Assembly (NCBI RefSeq): GCF_014204895.1
Contig: NZ_JACHMF010000001.1
Span: forward strand, 558,001-622,000
Direction of reading: 5' to 3'
Length of the DNA stretch: 64,000 nucleotides
From: Paractinoplanes abujensis
Lineage (GTDB): Bacteria; Actinomycetota; Actinomycetes; Mycobacteriales; Micromonosporaceae
The position numbers and the translations under genes are program-made. Shown here piece by piece: positions 7,207 through 16,425 of the stretch. The notes under the pieces are model-generated. The model saw only the letters and a program-made list of their open reading frames with translations, had not been told where the DNA came from and ran no database searches. The first letter of the stretch is position 1, and each line of letters begins with the position of its first letter.

Positions 7207-8628
7207 GTGGCTGGGTTGAGGCGTGAGGCGAGCATTGCGCATGTTGACCTTGACGCCATGTTCGCCGCCGTGGAGCAGCGGGACAAGGTTTCGCTGCGGG
7301 GGCGGCCGGTCATCGTGGGTGGGGTGGCTGGGCGCGGCGTGGTGTCGACGGCGTCGTACGAAGCTCGGCGGTTCGGGGCGCGGTCGGCGATGTCCACCGC
7401 TGAGGCTCGGCGGCGGTGTCCGCCGGGGACGGCCTTTCTTTCGCCGCGGTTTGCTGCCTATCGGCGCACCAGTGAAGTGGTCATGGCCTTGCTGGCGGAA
7501 GTGTCGCCGCTGGTTGAGCAAGTTTCGATCGACGAGGCGTATGTCGACCTGGCAGCGGGTGAGCACGACCTGTCCGTCGCGGGTGTCACCGCGCTGGCCG
7601 AGCGGATTCGGGCCTCGATCGCGGCGGCCACCGGTGGGGTGACGGCGTCCGTCGGGGTCGGCACCTCCAAGCTCGTGGCGAAGATCGGATCCGACCTGCA
7701 CAAGCCGGACGGGTTGACGGTGGCCGCGCCGGGGCAGGAGCAGGCCTTGCTGCATCCGTTGCCGGTGACGCGGCTGCCGGGGGTGGGGCCGGCGACCATG
7801 GAGCGGCTGCGCCGCGGACGGGTGCACACCATCGGTGACCTGGCCGGTGTCGCGTTGCCGGAGCTGGTCGACTGGCTGGGGCAGGCGCACGGCACGAGCC
7901 TGTATCGGCTGGCCCGGGCCGACGACGACCGGCCGATCGTGGGGGAGCGCGAGGCCAAGTCGGTGTCCGCGGAGGAGACGTTCGACGTCGACCTCACCGA
8001 CCGGGGGCGGCTGAACGCCGAGCTCGACCTGCTCGCGGGCCGGGTCGGGGGGCGGCTGCGCACCGGGGGGCTGTCGGCCCGGACGATCACCATCAAGGTC
8101 CGCCACTACGACTTCACCACGATCACCCGGTCCGCCACGCGGGCTCAGCCCACCGACGACCCGCGGACTGTCGCGCAGCTGGCCCGGCGTCTGCTGGCCG
8201 AGGTCGACACGTCAGCGGGCATCCGGTTGCTGGGGGTGGGGGCGAGCACGCTGGCCGATTTCGTGCAGGACGACCTGTTCGGCGACGAGCCGGGCGACCT
8301 GTTCAGCGCGGTGGCCGGGGCCGGCGACGGGGCCGAGGACGGCCACGAGGCCACCGATCCGCGCCCGATCGTCGCGCCGGAATATCGGGAACCGGAGCCG
8401 GAGCGGGGGTCGGGGCTGGAGCCGCGCAAGGGAGCGGACTGGCGTCCGGGCCAGGACGTGTGGCACGAGCAGCACGGGGCCGGCTGGGTGTGGGGCAGCG
8501 GCCGGGGCCGGGTCACCGTTCGCTTCGAGGGGCCGAACACGCCGCCGGGGCCGGTGCGGGACTTCGCCGCCGACGATCCGGAGCTGCGGGCGGCCGACCC
8601 GCCCGACTGGCGGATTCCGGAGTCATGA
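7207..8628 (+). CDS. dinB: DNA polymerase IV (Y-family translesion polymerase)
   Basis: 473 residues from the chosen GTG. Catalytic acidic residues are in HVDLDAMFAAVEQ near the N-terminus and SIDEAYVDL around residue 110, the two carboxylate motifs of Y-family polymerases. A helix-hairpin-helix follows (LPGVGPATMERLRRG), then the little-finger domain (RTITIKVRHYDF). The protein has a long acidic linker and a small C-terminal domain (HEQHGAGWVWGSGRGRVTV) common in actinobacterial DinB. It copies past DNA lesions with low fidelity. The GTG at 7207 fits family length; an upstream GTG at 7165 is possible. The stop codon is the first base of a 43-bp repeat array. Confidence 0.93.
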   Translation: MAGLRREASIAHVDLDAMFAAVEQRDKVSLRGRPVIVGGVAGRGVVSTASYEARRFGARSAMSTAEARRRCPPGTAFLSPRFAAYRRTSEVVMALLAEVSPLVEQVSIDEAYVDLAAGEHDLSVAGVTALAERIRASIAAATGGVTASVGVGTSKLVAKIGSDLHKPDGLTVAAPGQEQALLHPLPVTRLPGVGPATMERLRRGRVHTIGDLAGVALPELVDWLGQAHGTSLYRLARADDDRPIVGEREAKSVSAEETFDVDLTDRGRLNAELDLLAGRVGGRLRTGGLSARTITIKVRHYDFTTITRSATRAQPTDDPRTVAQLARRLLAEVDTSAGIRLLGVGASTLADFVQDDLFGDEPGDLFSAVAGAGDGAEDGHEATDPRPIVAPEYREPEPERGSGLEPRKGADWRPGQDVWHEQHGAGWVWGSGRGRVTVRFEGPNTPPGPVRDFAADDPELRAADPPDWRIPES

Positions 8629-8970
8629 TCAGGGGGCGTGGGCCGGCGGTCCGCGCGGGTTCGGGGCGCGATCAGGGGGCGTGGGCCGGCGGTCCGCGCG
8701 GGTTCGGGGCGCGATCAGGGGGCGTGGGCCGGCGGTCCGCGCGGGTTCGGGGCGCGATCAGGGGGCGTGGGCCGGCGGTCCGCGCGGGTTCGGGGCGCAA
8801 TCAGGAGGCGTGGACCGGCGGCCCGCGCAGGCCCCGGGGCCACGATCGCGAGGCGTGAGGGGCCGTGATGGGGAGGCGTGGGCCGGCGGTCCACCCGGGT
8901 CCCGGGGCCTCGATCGCGAGGCGTGAGGCGGCGGTCCACGCGGGTCCGGGGCCGTGAGAGGCGTGAGCCG
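8628..8970. repeat. 43-bp tandem repeats immediately after dinB
   Basis: Four near-identical 43-bp units start at 8628, 8671, 8714 and 8757, each beginning ATCAGGGGGCGTGGGCCGGC. A fifth unit at 8800 starts ATCAGGAGGCGTGG. Diverged copies follow to about 8970 (recurring AGGCGTG and CCGGCGGTCC). The first unit starts on the last base of the dinB stop codon. The 470 bp between dinB and the phosphatase gene otherwise hold nothing gene-like. Confidence 0.9.
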
Positions 8971-9100
8971 GCAGCCGGGGGGGTGACCAAGATGCATGAG
9001 CCGGCGGCTCGCGACGGCCGCAAGGGTCGCCTGGCCGGCCGCCCACGACGGCCGGTGGCCGGGGCTGGTGCGGTTGCGGGAGGGGACGAGTCGTACGGGA

Positions 9101-9817
9101 TTATTGGGTTATGTCGGCCACGATGACGGTGACGTTGTCGGGGGCGCCGTTCTCGAGGGTGCGGTGGACCAGCTCGGCGGCGGCCGTTTTGCGGTCGGGG
9201 TTGGTCAGCAGGGTCTCGGCGATCACGCTGTCTTCCACGTAATCGGACAGTCCGTCGCTGCACAGCAGGAAACGGTCGCCCTCCTGGATCGAGATCATGC
9301 GGCCCGCGGGACGGTACGGCCCGCCCTGCACGGCCTGCGTGACCAGGGCCCGCTGGGGGTGCCGGCGGGCGTCGGCGGGGGTGAGCACGCCCTGGTCGAC
9401 CAGCGCCTGCACGTAGGTGTCGTCGCGGGTCAGCTGGGTCATCTCGCCGTCGCGGACCAGGTAGCAGCGGGAGTCGCCGACGTTGAGCGCGGCCACGCGA
9501 TCGCCCGACAGCATGATCGCGGTGACCGTCGTGCCCATGCCGTCGCGGGCGTCGTCGTCGGCCACCGCGGCCTCGATGCGGCCGTTGGCGGTCTCCAGCG
9601 CGGCGATCAGGTCCTGCAGCGGCTCGCCGGTGTCGGGGTTCCCGTCGACGACGCTGAGCGCCTGCACCAGGATGTCGCTGGCCAGTTCGCCGGCGGGCAG
9701 GCCGCCCATGCCGTCCGCCACCACCAGCAACCGGTTGCCGACGAAGACCGAGTCCTCGTTGTTGGACCGCACCAGGCCCTGATCGGTGGCGGCGACCGCC
9801 CGGACAACAAGCGTCAT
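9101..9817 (-). CDS. PP2C-family serine/threonine protein phosphatase
   Basis: 238 residues, a complete bacterial PP2C (PstP-like) catalytic domain without a membrane anchor. Metal-binding and catalytic motifs are visible in order: RSNNEDSVF, VADGMGGLPAGE, DSRCYLVRDG, LLCSDGLSDYV and DNVTVIVAD. It removes phosphate from Ser/Thr of target proteins and is the natural counterpart of the Ser/Thr kinase encoded about 3 kb away. No Shine-Dalgarno site is evident upstream of the ATG, so it may be leaderless. Confidence 0.92.
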   Translation of the reverse strand: MTLVVRAVAATDQGLVRSNNEDSVFVGNRLLVVADGMGGLPAGELASDILVQALSVVDGNPDTGEPLQDLIAALETANGRIEAAVADDDARDGMGTTVTAIMLSGDRVAALNVGDSRCYLVRDGEMTQLTRDDTYVQALVDQGVLTPADARRHPQRALVTQAVQGGPYRPAGRMISIQEGDRFLLCSDGLSDYVEDSVIAETLLTNPDRKTAAAELVHRTLENGAPDNVTVIVADITQ

Positions 9818-10002
9818 GTGACAAGACTGCCAAAGCCCCGATCAGATGTCTCTAGTACCTCCTAGGTAGTGCGGGGACGAGTTTGTGTTAAGGGCGGACG
9901 TAACGCGATGAACTGGGCGTCGCGGCAGCTCAACCACACCGGAGGACTACCTCGCGCGGGGCGGCGGGACAACAGGTGCGGCCGTGGTTGACAATCGTCG
10001 TC

Positions 10003-12363
10003 GTGACGACAGCCATCCATCAGCGCATTGCCACCGAACTCGGCGTCCGTGAGGGCCAGGTCACCGCGGCGGTCGATCTGCTCGACGGCGGGGCCACGGT
10101 CCCGTTCATCGCCCGCTACCGCAAGGAGGTGACCGGCGCCCTCGACGACACCCAGCTCCGCACGCTCGACGAGCGGCTGGGCTACCTGCGGGAGCTGGAG
10201 GACCGGCGCGCCGCGGTGCTGGAGTCGATCCGCTCCCAGGGCAAGCTGGACGACGCCTTGGAGCAGGCGATCCTGGCCGCCGACTCGAAGGCCCGGCTCG
10301 AGGACATCTACCTGCCTTACAAGCCCAAGCGCCGGACGCGGGCCCAGGCCGCCCGTGAGGCGGGCCTGGAGCCGCTGGCCGATCAGCTCCTCGGCGACCC
10401 CAACCTCGACCCGCGCACCACCGCGGCCGCGTTCGTGACCGAAGAGGTCAAGGATGAGCAGGCCGCCCTGGACGGGGCGCGGGCCATCCTGATCGAGCGG
10501 TTCGCTGAGGACGCCGACCTGATCGGTGAGCTGCGCGAGCGGATGTGGACGCGGGGCCGCCTGGTCGCCAAGGTGCGCGAGGGCAAGGAGAACGAAGGCG
10601 CCAAGTTCGCCGACTACTTCGACTTCGCCGAGCCGTACGCGAAGCTGCCCTCGCACCGCATCCTGGCCCTGTTCCGTGGTGAGAAGGAGGAGGTCCTCGA
10701 CCTCACCATGGAGCCCGAGCCGGCGGACGAGTCGACGTTCGAGCCGCGCATCGCCGCCCGGTTCGGCGTCGTCGACCAGGGCCGCCCCGGCGACAAGTGG
10801 ATGGCCGACACCGTGCGCTGGACGTGGCGCACCCGGGTGCTGATCCACTTGGGCGCCGACACGCGGGTGCGGCTGTGGCAGGCCGCCGAGGACGAGGCGG
10901 TGCGGGTCTTCGCGGCCAACCTGCGGGATCTGCTGCTCGCGGCCCCCGCGGGCACACGCGCGACGATGGGTCTCGACCCCGGTTTCCGTACGGGCGTGAA
11001 GGTCGCCGTGGTCGATGCGACCGGCAAGGTGGTGGCCACCGACGTGATCTACCCGCACGTGCCGCAGAACAAGTGGGACGAGTCCATCCACCGGCTGGCC
11101 GCGCTGGCCAGCAAGCACAGCGTGGACCTGATCGCGATCGGCAACGGCACCGCCTCGCGGGAGACCGACAAGCTCGCGGGCGACCTGATCAAGCGGCACC
11201 CCGAGGCCAAGCTGACCAAGGTCATGGTGAGCGAGGCCGGGGCGTCGGTCTACTCCGCTTCCGCGTACGCCGCCCAGGAGCTGCCGGGCATGGACGTCTC
11301 GCTGCGCGGGGCCGTCTCGATCGCCCGCCGCCTGCAGGACCCCCTGGCCGAGCTGGTGAAGATCGACCCGCGTTCGATCGGTGTCGGGCAGTATCAGCAC
11401 GACCTGTCCGAGTCGAAGCTGTCCAAGTCGCTCGACGCGGTCGTCGAGGACTGTGTGAACGCGGTCGGCGTCGACATCAACACCGCGTCGGCGCCGCTGC
11501 TGTCCCGGGTCTCCGGCATCACGACCGGCCTGGCCGAGAACATCGTGCTGCACCGGGACTCCAACGGGCCGTTCAAGAACCGCAACGAGATCAAGAAGGT
11601 GGCCCGGCTCGGCCCCAAGGCGTTCGAGCAGTGCGCCGGCTTCCTGCGCATCCCCGACGGCGACGACCCGCTCGACTCCTCGGCCGTGCACCCCGAGTCG
11701 TACCCGGTGGTCCGCACGATCCTGGCCTCGGCCCAGACCGACATCAAGTCGCTGATCGGCAACAGCCCGCTGCTGCGCGCCCTCAAGCCTGAGCAGTTCA
11801 TCACCGACACCGTCGGCGTGCTCACCGTGACCGACATTCTGCGCGAGCTCGACAAGCCGGGCCGGGACCCGCGGCCCGGGTTCACGACGGCCACGTTCGC
11901 CGAGGGCGTCGAGAAGATCGCCGACCTCAAGCCGGGCATGGTGCTCGAGGGCGTCGTGACCAACGTGGCCGCGTTCGGCGCGTTCGTCGACATCGGCGTC
12001 CACCAGGACGGGCTGGTGCACGTGTCGGCGCTGTCCAACACGTTCGTCAAGGACCCCCGCGAGGTCGTCAAGTCGGGCGACGTCGTGAAGGTGCGGGTCG
12101 TCGAGGTGGACGAGCAGCGCAAGCGGATCTCGCTGACGATGCGGCTGCAGGACGAGCCCGTACGCAAGCCGCGCGAGCCGCGGGAGGACAAGCCGCGGCA
12201 GGGCGGCGGTCAGCCGCGTCAGGGTGGCCAGCAGCGGCAGGGTGGCCAGCGGCAGGGCGGCCAGCAGCGGCAGGGCGGCCAGCGGCAGCAGCAGCCGCAG
12301 ACCAGCTTCAACGGCGGGGCGATGGCCGACGCGCTGCGCCGGGCCGGGCTGACGAAGGACTAG
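10003..12363 (+). CDS. tex: Tex-family S1 RNA-binding transcription accessory protein
   Basis: 786 residues from a GTG. The N-terminal Tex helical region ([20 protein letters not shown]) is followed by a YqgF/RNase-H-like domain ([16 protein letters not shown]), helix-hairpin-helix motifs, and an S1 domain near the C-terminus ([26 protein letters not shown]). The last about 60 residues are a Gln/Gly/Arg-rich repeat tail (RQGGQ units) that probably adds nucleic-acid affinity. Tex proteins bind nucleic acids and affect transcription; the exact function is poorly defined. The GTG at 10003 gives the family's usual N-terminus. Confidence 0.92.
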   Translation: MTTAIHQRIATELGVREGQVTAAVDLLDGGATVPFIARYRKEVTGALDDTQLRTLDERLGYLRELEDRRAAVLESIRSQGKLDDALEQAILAADSKARLEDIYLPYKPKRRTRAQAAREAGLEPLADQLLGDPNLDPRTTAAAFVTEEVKDEQAALDGARAILIERFAEDADLIGELRERMWTRGRLVAKVREGKENEGAKFADYFDFAEPYAKLPSHRILALFRGEKEEVLDLTMEPEPADESTFEPRIAARFGVVDQGRPGDKWMADTVRWTWRTRVLIHLGADTRVRLWQAAEDEAVRVFAANLRDLLLAAPAGTRATMGLDPGFRTGVKVAVVDATGKVVATDVIYPHVPQNKWDESIHRLAALASKHSVDLIAIGNGTASRETDKLAGDLIKRHPEAKLTKVMVSEAGASVYSASAYAAQELPGMDVSLRGAVSIARRLQDPLAELVKIDPRSIGVGQYQHDLSESKLSKSLDAVVEDCVNAVGVDINTASAPLLSRVSGITTGLAENIVLHRDSNGPFKNRNEIKKVARLGPKAFEQCAGFLRIPDGDDPLDSSAVHPESYPVVRTILASAQTDIKSLIGNSPLLRALKPEQFITDTVGVLTVTDILRELDKPGRDPRPGFTTATFAEGVEKIADLKPGMVLEGVVTNVAAFGAFVDIGVHQDGLVHVSALSNTFVKDPREVVKSGDVVKVRVVEVDEQRKRISLTMRLQDEPVRKPREPREDKPRQGGGQPRQGGQQRQGGQRQGGQQRQGGQRQQQPQTSFNGGAMADALRRAGLTKD

Positions 12364-12370
12364 CCGGGGC

Positions 12371-12401
12371 GGGGCCGGGCGCTTACCGGGCGCTCGGCCC
12401 C
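12371..12401. terminator. Bidirectional terminator between tex and the kinase gene
   Basis: 12-bp stem GGGGCCGGGCGC/GCGCTCGGCCCC (one G-T pair) with a 7-nt loop. It lies between the two convergent stop codons and includes the end of the kinase gene. Confidence 0.6.
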
Positions 12402-14095
12402 CGCACCTCGATCTGGTCGAAGCCCACCTGGGCCGCCCCCGCCTCGGGCACGTCGCGGTCGAGGATGATGCCGAGCAGCACCCGATTTCCCTTGATGTCG
12501 GCCGCACTCAGCGGGGCGTCTCCGAGCTCCACGCCGTCGCGTGTCACGGTCACGGTGTCACCGGAGACCCGCAGGCCGATCCGGGTGACCGGGCCGCCCA
12601 CCGCGACCGGCTGATCGAGCGGCAGCGTCCGCGAGACGGTGACGGCGGTGCTCTGATGCGCGCCGACGTAGATGTTGTTCTGGCAGACCCGTACGAGATG
12701 GCCGCCGCTCGGCACCTTGAAGTGGAACCACACCGCCGCGCACGCGTTGGGGGTCAGCAGCCGCACACCGACGTCGATGGTCATGTCGTCGGGCAGCGTG
12801 TCCTGCGGGCCGCGGCACTTGTAGAGCGACGTGTCGGCGATGCGCACCCGCAGCTCGCCCCCGGCAAAGGCGCAGGACGACTTGCCGTCGGGCTCGGTCT
12901 TGGCCAGCCACAGCCGTTGATTGTCGAGATCGTCGGCGATCAGCACCGGCCCGGGCGGTGGCGTCGGTGAGGACGAGACGACCACCGGGCTGGGCTCGTC
13001 CGCGCCGGCCACCGGGCCGGTGCGGGGGCTGAACACCACCAGCATCGCGCCCGCGATCACGGCGAACACCAGCATCGCGATCGCCACCGGCAGGAACCAG
13101 CGGCGCATGCGGACGGGATCGTCGGCGATCGGCTCGCCCAGGCCGGGCACGGCCGGGACGAGCGCGTTCGGTTCCGCCGCCGGCGGCTGGGGCATCAGGC
13201 CGGTCACCGACTGCGCCTGATTGGCCGCCGCCCGCAGGTCGGGCTGGCCTTCCAGGGCCGACACGGTGGGCCGCGACGGGCTGGAGACCAGCAGGTCGAG
13301 CAGCTCGCGGGCCGACGGGCGGTCGGCCGGATCCTTCGCCAGGGCCCGCGCGACCAGCTCCCGCAGCGGGCCGCTGAGCCCGGACAGGTCGGGTTCGCGG
13401 GTCAGGATGCGCCCCGCCGTGGCCGGGGCCGACTCGCCGCCGAACGGGGTGCGGCCGGTGCCCGCGTACGTCACCACGCCGCCCCACGCGAACACGTCGG
13501 CCGCGGCGGTCAGCGGCACGTCGTCGTCGCCGAACCGCTCGGGCGCCATGTACGCCACCGTGCCCATCATGAACTCGGGCGACGTGTTGGCGGTGTGGGC
13601 GCCGTCGATGTCACGCGCGATCCCGAAGTCGATCACTTTGGGAGTGCCGGGGGCCAGCAGCACATTGCGCGGCTTGAGATCGCGGTGGATGATGCCGGCG
13701 CCGTGGATGGCGGTGAGCGCCGTGGCCACCCCGATCGCGACACTGTGGAGATTCGCCGCGGTCAGCGGACCCTTCCCGTCGACGACCTGCTGCAGGGTCG
13801 GGCCCTCGACGTACTCGACGACGAGATAGGGGTGCTCGGCGTCGGGGTCGGCGTCGATGACCTCGGCCGTGCAGAACGGCGGCACCTGCCGGGCCCGGGC
13901 CACCTCGCTGCGGAAACGGCGGCGGAACTCGTCGTCGGGGGCCAGATCGGCGCGCACCACCTTGACCGCCACCTGCGTGCCCGCCGGTGTCGTCGCCAAG
14001 TAGACGGTGCCCATGCCGCCCTCGCCGAGCCGGCCGACCAGCTCGTACGAGCCCAGCCGGACCGGATCAGTCGGACGCAACGGCTCCGGACGCAT
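12383..14095 (-). CDS. Membrane-anchored Ser/Thr protein kinase (PknB-like)
   Basis: 570 residues. The N-terminal kinase domain shows the glycine loop GRLGEGGMGTVY, the lysine in VAVKVV, the catalytic loop HRDLKPRNV, DFG in VIDFGIAR and the APE-like motif MAPERFG. A Pro/Ala linker and one membrane segment (LPVAIAMLVFAVIAGAMLV) follow around residue 335. The extracellular C-terminal half, about 200 residues, looks like a beta-sandwich (concanavalin/LamG-like) sensor, not PASTA repeats. The ligand is unknown. Single gene, convergent with tex. Confidence 0.92.
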   Translation of the reverse strand: MRPEPLRPTDPVRLGSYELVGRLGEGGMGTVYLATTPAGTQVAVKVVRADLAPDDEFRRRFRSEVARARQVPPFCTAEVIDADPDAEHPYLVVEYVEGPTLQQVVDGKGPLTAANLHSVAIGVATALTAIHGAGIIHRDLKPRNVLLAPGTPKVIDFGIARDIDGAHTANTSPEFMMGTVAYMAPERFGDDDVPLTAAADVFAWGGVVTYAGTGRTPFGGESAPATAGRILTREPDLSGLSGPLRELVARALAKDPADRPSARELLDLLVSSPSRPTVSALEGQPDLRAAANQAQSVTGLMPQPPAAEPNALVPAVPGLGEPIADDPVRMRRWFLPVAIAMLVFAVIAGAMLVVFSPRTGPVAGADEPSPVVVSSSPTPPPGPVLIADDLDNQRLWLAKTEPDGKSSCAFAGGELRVRIADTSLYKCRGPQDTLPDDMTIDVGVRLLTPNACAAVWFHFKVPSGGHLVRVCQNNIYVGAHQSTAVTVSRTLPLDQPVAVGGPVTRIGLRVSGDTVTVTRDGVELGDAPLSAADIKGNRVLLGIILDRDVPEAGAAQVGFDQIEVRGPSAR

Positions 14096-14212
14096 GACCG
14101 CCCCCAGTCCCGGAGAAAATCAGAAGGTGTCACTGTAACGGGTGACGTCAGCCTCCTGCTGTCGGCCGCGCGGCACGGCACGGACCCGGGAGCAAAGCTC
14201 TATCCTCGGCAA

Positions 14213-14749
14213 ATGCTGATCGCGACCGAACGGCTCATCCTGCGGCGCTTCCGGAAGGACGACGCGCCGGTGCTCGCCGCATACCGGTCGGATCCGGACG
14301 TTGCGCGCTACCAGTCGTGGGACTCGCCGTTCTCGTTGCTGCGGGCCGAGACCGCGGTGGCCAATTTCATCGCCTCCGATCCCGACAAGCCGGGCTGGTT
14401 CCAGTACGCGGTGGAGCGCACCGCCGACCGCGAGCTCGTCGGCGACGTGGCGGTGCACCTGCACGACAACCTGAAACAGGCCGAGATCGGCTTCACCGTG
14501 GCCAGGGAGCACCAGCGGCACGGGTACGCCCGGGAGGCCGTGACCGCCGTGCTCGACCGGCTGTTCCGGCTGCAGGGGCTGCACAAGGTGACCGGGGAGT
14601 GCGACTCGCGCAACGTGGCGTCGGCGGGGCTGATGGAACGGCTCGGGTTCACGCGCGAGGGGCTGCTGCGCCAGCAGACCTACATCAAGGGCGAGTGGAC
14701 CGACGACCTGCTCTACGGGCTGCTCTCGACGGAGTGGCTGATCCGGTGA
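14213..14749 (+). CDS. GNAT acetyltransferase (RimJ/RimL type)
   Basis: 178 residues. ATERLILRRF at the N-terminus and the acetyl-CoA loop REHQRHGYAREAV are hallmarks of the RimJ/RimL branch of GNAT N-acetyltransferases, as is the ending (SAGLMERLGFTREG). The substrate is an amine on a protein N-terminus or a small molecule; it cannot be told from sequence. Divergent from the kinase gene with about 117 bp between the starts. Confidence 0.88.
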   Translation: MLIATERLILRRFRKDDAPVLAAYRSDPDVARYQSWDSPFSLLRAETAVANFIASDPDKPGWFQYAVERTADRELVGDVAVHLHDNLKQAEIGFTVAREHQRHGYAREAVTAVLDRLFRLQGLHKVTGECDSRNVASAGLMERLGFTREGLLRQQTYIKGEWTDDLLYGLLSTEWLIR

Positions 14750-14783
14750 ATCGTTGTCGCACCCGTGTGGTTAGGTTCCGGGC

Positions 14784-15359
14784 GTGGATCTCGATGGGTT
14801 CTGGGCGCTGATCGAGCGCAGCGCGCGCAAGAAGAAGGATCAGGACGAGCGGGCCGACTGGCTGACCGGCGAGCTGGCCAAGCTGCCACCCGCCGAGATC
14901 GAGTCGTTCGAGATCCTTTACTACGGCCTGCGCGACCGCGTTGACACGTGGCACATGTGGGGGGCGGCGGTGCTGGTCTGCAGCGGCGCCTCCGACGACG
15001 GGTTCTGGTATTTCCAGGCGTGGCTGATCGGGCAGGGCCGCGAGGTCTTCGAGGCAGCCGTGGCCGATCCCGACTCGCTGGCCGACGTGCCCGCCGTCCG
15101 CGCGCTGGCCGGGCGTGACTGCGACGACTGGTCGGAGGACGAGTGGCCCGACTGGGAGCTTCTCGACTACGTCGCCTCCGAGGCGTACGAGGAGGTGACC
15201 GACGGCGACGACCTCGACGACGCGCTGGAGGACCGCGGGCTGATCTTCCGGTCCTCGCCCGAGCCGTCCGACCCCCGGTTCGACCTCGACGACCTGGCCG
15301 AGCGGCGGCGGCGTTACCCGCGGCTGAGCGCGCTTTTCGACCCCGTCCCGTCACTGTAG
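14784..15359 (+). CDS. DUF4240 domain protein
   Basis: 191 residues, acidic. It begins MDLDGFWALIERS and has the DUF4240 core features LYYGLRDRVDTWHMWGAA and DGFWYFQAWLIGQG. Function unknown; these proteins are cytoplasmic and common in Streptomyces and relatives, and some are linked to SMI1/KNR4-like immunity proteins. GTG start 34 nt after the acetyltransferase stop; the VOC gene starts 9 nt after its own stop, so the three genes are probably cotranscribed. Confidence 0.85.
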   Translation: MDLDGFWALIERSARKKKDQDERADWLTGELAKLPPAEIESFEILYYGLRDRVDTWHMWGAAVLVCSGASDDGFWYFQAWLIGQGREVFEAAVADPDSLADVPAVRALAGRDCDDWSEDEWPDWELLDYVASEAYEEVTDGDDLDDALEDRGLIFRSSPEPSDPRFDLDDLAERRRRYPRLSALFDPVPSL

Positions 15360-15368
15360 GGAGATGTC

Positions 15369-15752
15369 ATGGCCCACCGCAGCCGGCTGTCCACCATCCT
15401 GATCGACGTGCCCGCCGGCCGGACCGCGTCCGCTGTCGCGTTCTGGTCGCAGGCCCTCGGCGTCGACACCCGTCAGCCTCCGGGCGAGCCGCAGTTCACC
15501 GGGCTGATCGACGCGCTGCCCGGGCTGACGCTGGCGATCCAGGCGATCGACGGCGACGCTCGCTATCACGTCGACTTCGAGACCGACGACGTCGAGGCGG
15601 AGACCGCGCGGCTGGTCGCCTTGGGGGCCGAGCAGATCGACCAGTGGCTGGAGTGCCGGATCCTGCGGATCCCGGGTGGGCAGCTGGCCTGCGTCATCCC
15701 GCGGCACAGCGACGACGAGACGTTCGCCCGGCTGTCGACGCTCTGGCAGTGA
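15369..15752 (+). CDS. VOC-superfamily (glyoxalase-like) protein
   Basis: 127 residues. Shows the paired beta-alpha-beta pattern of vicinal-oxygen-chelate proteins: STILIDVPAG at the start, AVAFWSQALGV, then RYHVDFETDDVEAE and a terminal PGGQLACVIP. The usual metal-binding His/Glu residues are only partly visible, so enzymatic activity is uncertain. It ends just before a strong terminator. Confidence 0.82.
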   Translation: MAHRSRLSTILIDVPAGRTASAVAFWSQALGVDTRQPPGEPQFTGLIDALPGLTLAIQAIDGDARYHVDFETDDVEAETARLVALGAEQIDQWLECRILRIPGGQLACVIPRHSDDETFARLSTLWQ

Positions 15753-15758
15753 ACGGAA

Positions 15759-15784
15759 AAGGCCCCGCCGACCGGCGGGGCCTT
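15759..15784 (+). terminator. Hairpin terminator after the VOC gene
   Basis: 12-bp perfect arms AAGGCCCCGCCG/CGGCGGGGCCTT, separated by 2 nt, 7 nt after the stop. It can serve the convergent FBP-type gene too. Confidence 0.75.
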
Positions 15785-15824
15785 GATCTTGTACGGGGCG
15801 TTCGCGAACGGCGCGGCGCGGCCA

Positions 15825-16322
15825 TCAGCCCGCCTTGACCCGGTCGGTGAAGGCGCTCAGGTTCGTCAGCGCACGGTCGATCCGCTCGTCCAGGGTGAGC
15901 GTCTCCTCCCGGCTGACCAGGCGCGCCTTCGGTTTGCGCTTGCCCCGCAGATAGAGCGAGCAGGCCAGATCGGAGCAGATGTACTGCCCGACCGTGTTGC
16001 CGTTGCGACCGGAGGCGCCGGCCAGCGGGGCCACGAAAAGTGCCACCCCCGACGACGTGTGCTCGGTCAGGCAGACCTGACACATGCTCGACCGGAGCGC
16101 GCTCGCCTTGCCCGGTGCGGGGCGGCGCAACACGATGCCGGCCGGACCGTCCGGGCCCGGCACGACCAGCGCCGCGCGTAACGGCGCGGCCGGGTCGGTC
16201 CAGCCCAGGAAGTCGAGGTCGGGCCAGGGGACGGGGCCGGCCGGCAGCTTGATCCGCGCGGCCTCGCCCTTGCTGCAGTTGACGAAGGAGCCCCGGATCT
16301 CCTTCTCGTCGAGTGGTTCCAT
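15825..16322 (-). CDS. FBP-type treble-clef zinc-finger protein
   Basis: 165 residues. MEPLDEKEIRGSFVNCSKGE is the typical opening of the actinobacterial FBP (fibronectin-binding-protein-like) C-terminal zinc-finger family, related to FusB-type elongation factor G-binding proteins. The four likely zinc ligands are in MCQVC and ICSDLAC. LDFLGWTDP in the middle is also typical. By homology it may bind the ribosome or EF-G, but that is inference. In-frame ATGs 10 and 12 codons earlier exist; neither has a clear ribosome site. Confidence 0.8.
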   Translation of the reverse strand: MEPLDEKEIRGSFVNCSKGEAARIKLPAGPVPWPDLDFLGWTDPAAPLRAALVVPGPDGPAGIVLRRPAPGKASALRSSMCQVCLTEHTSSGVALFVAPLAGASGRNGNTVGQYICSDLACSLYLRGKRKPKARLVSREETLTLDERIDRALTNLSAFTDRVKAG

Positions 16323-16425
16323 GGTCGCGAAGCTAACCGACTCCGCGGTCATGGTCATCCGTTTTACGTCTTCGCAGGTAATAGACGATCGGCAGGCTCC
16401 CCATCCCTCGATGCTCCCGCACGAG

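Noticed and set aside
8638..9126. Gly/Arg/Ala-rich open frames in the 43-bp repeats
   Set aside because: By-product of the repeats in three frames; no start signal or domain.
9862..12507. Very long minus-strand ORF opposite tex
   Set aside because: Mirror frame of a GC-rich gene with His/Arg/Leu/Val-rich text and no motifs; tex on the plus strand is certain.
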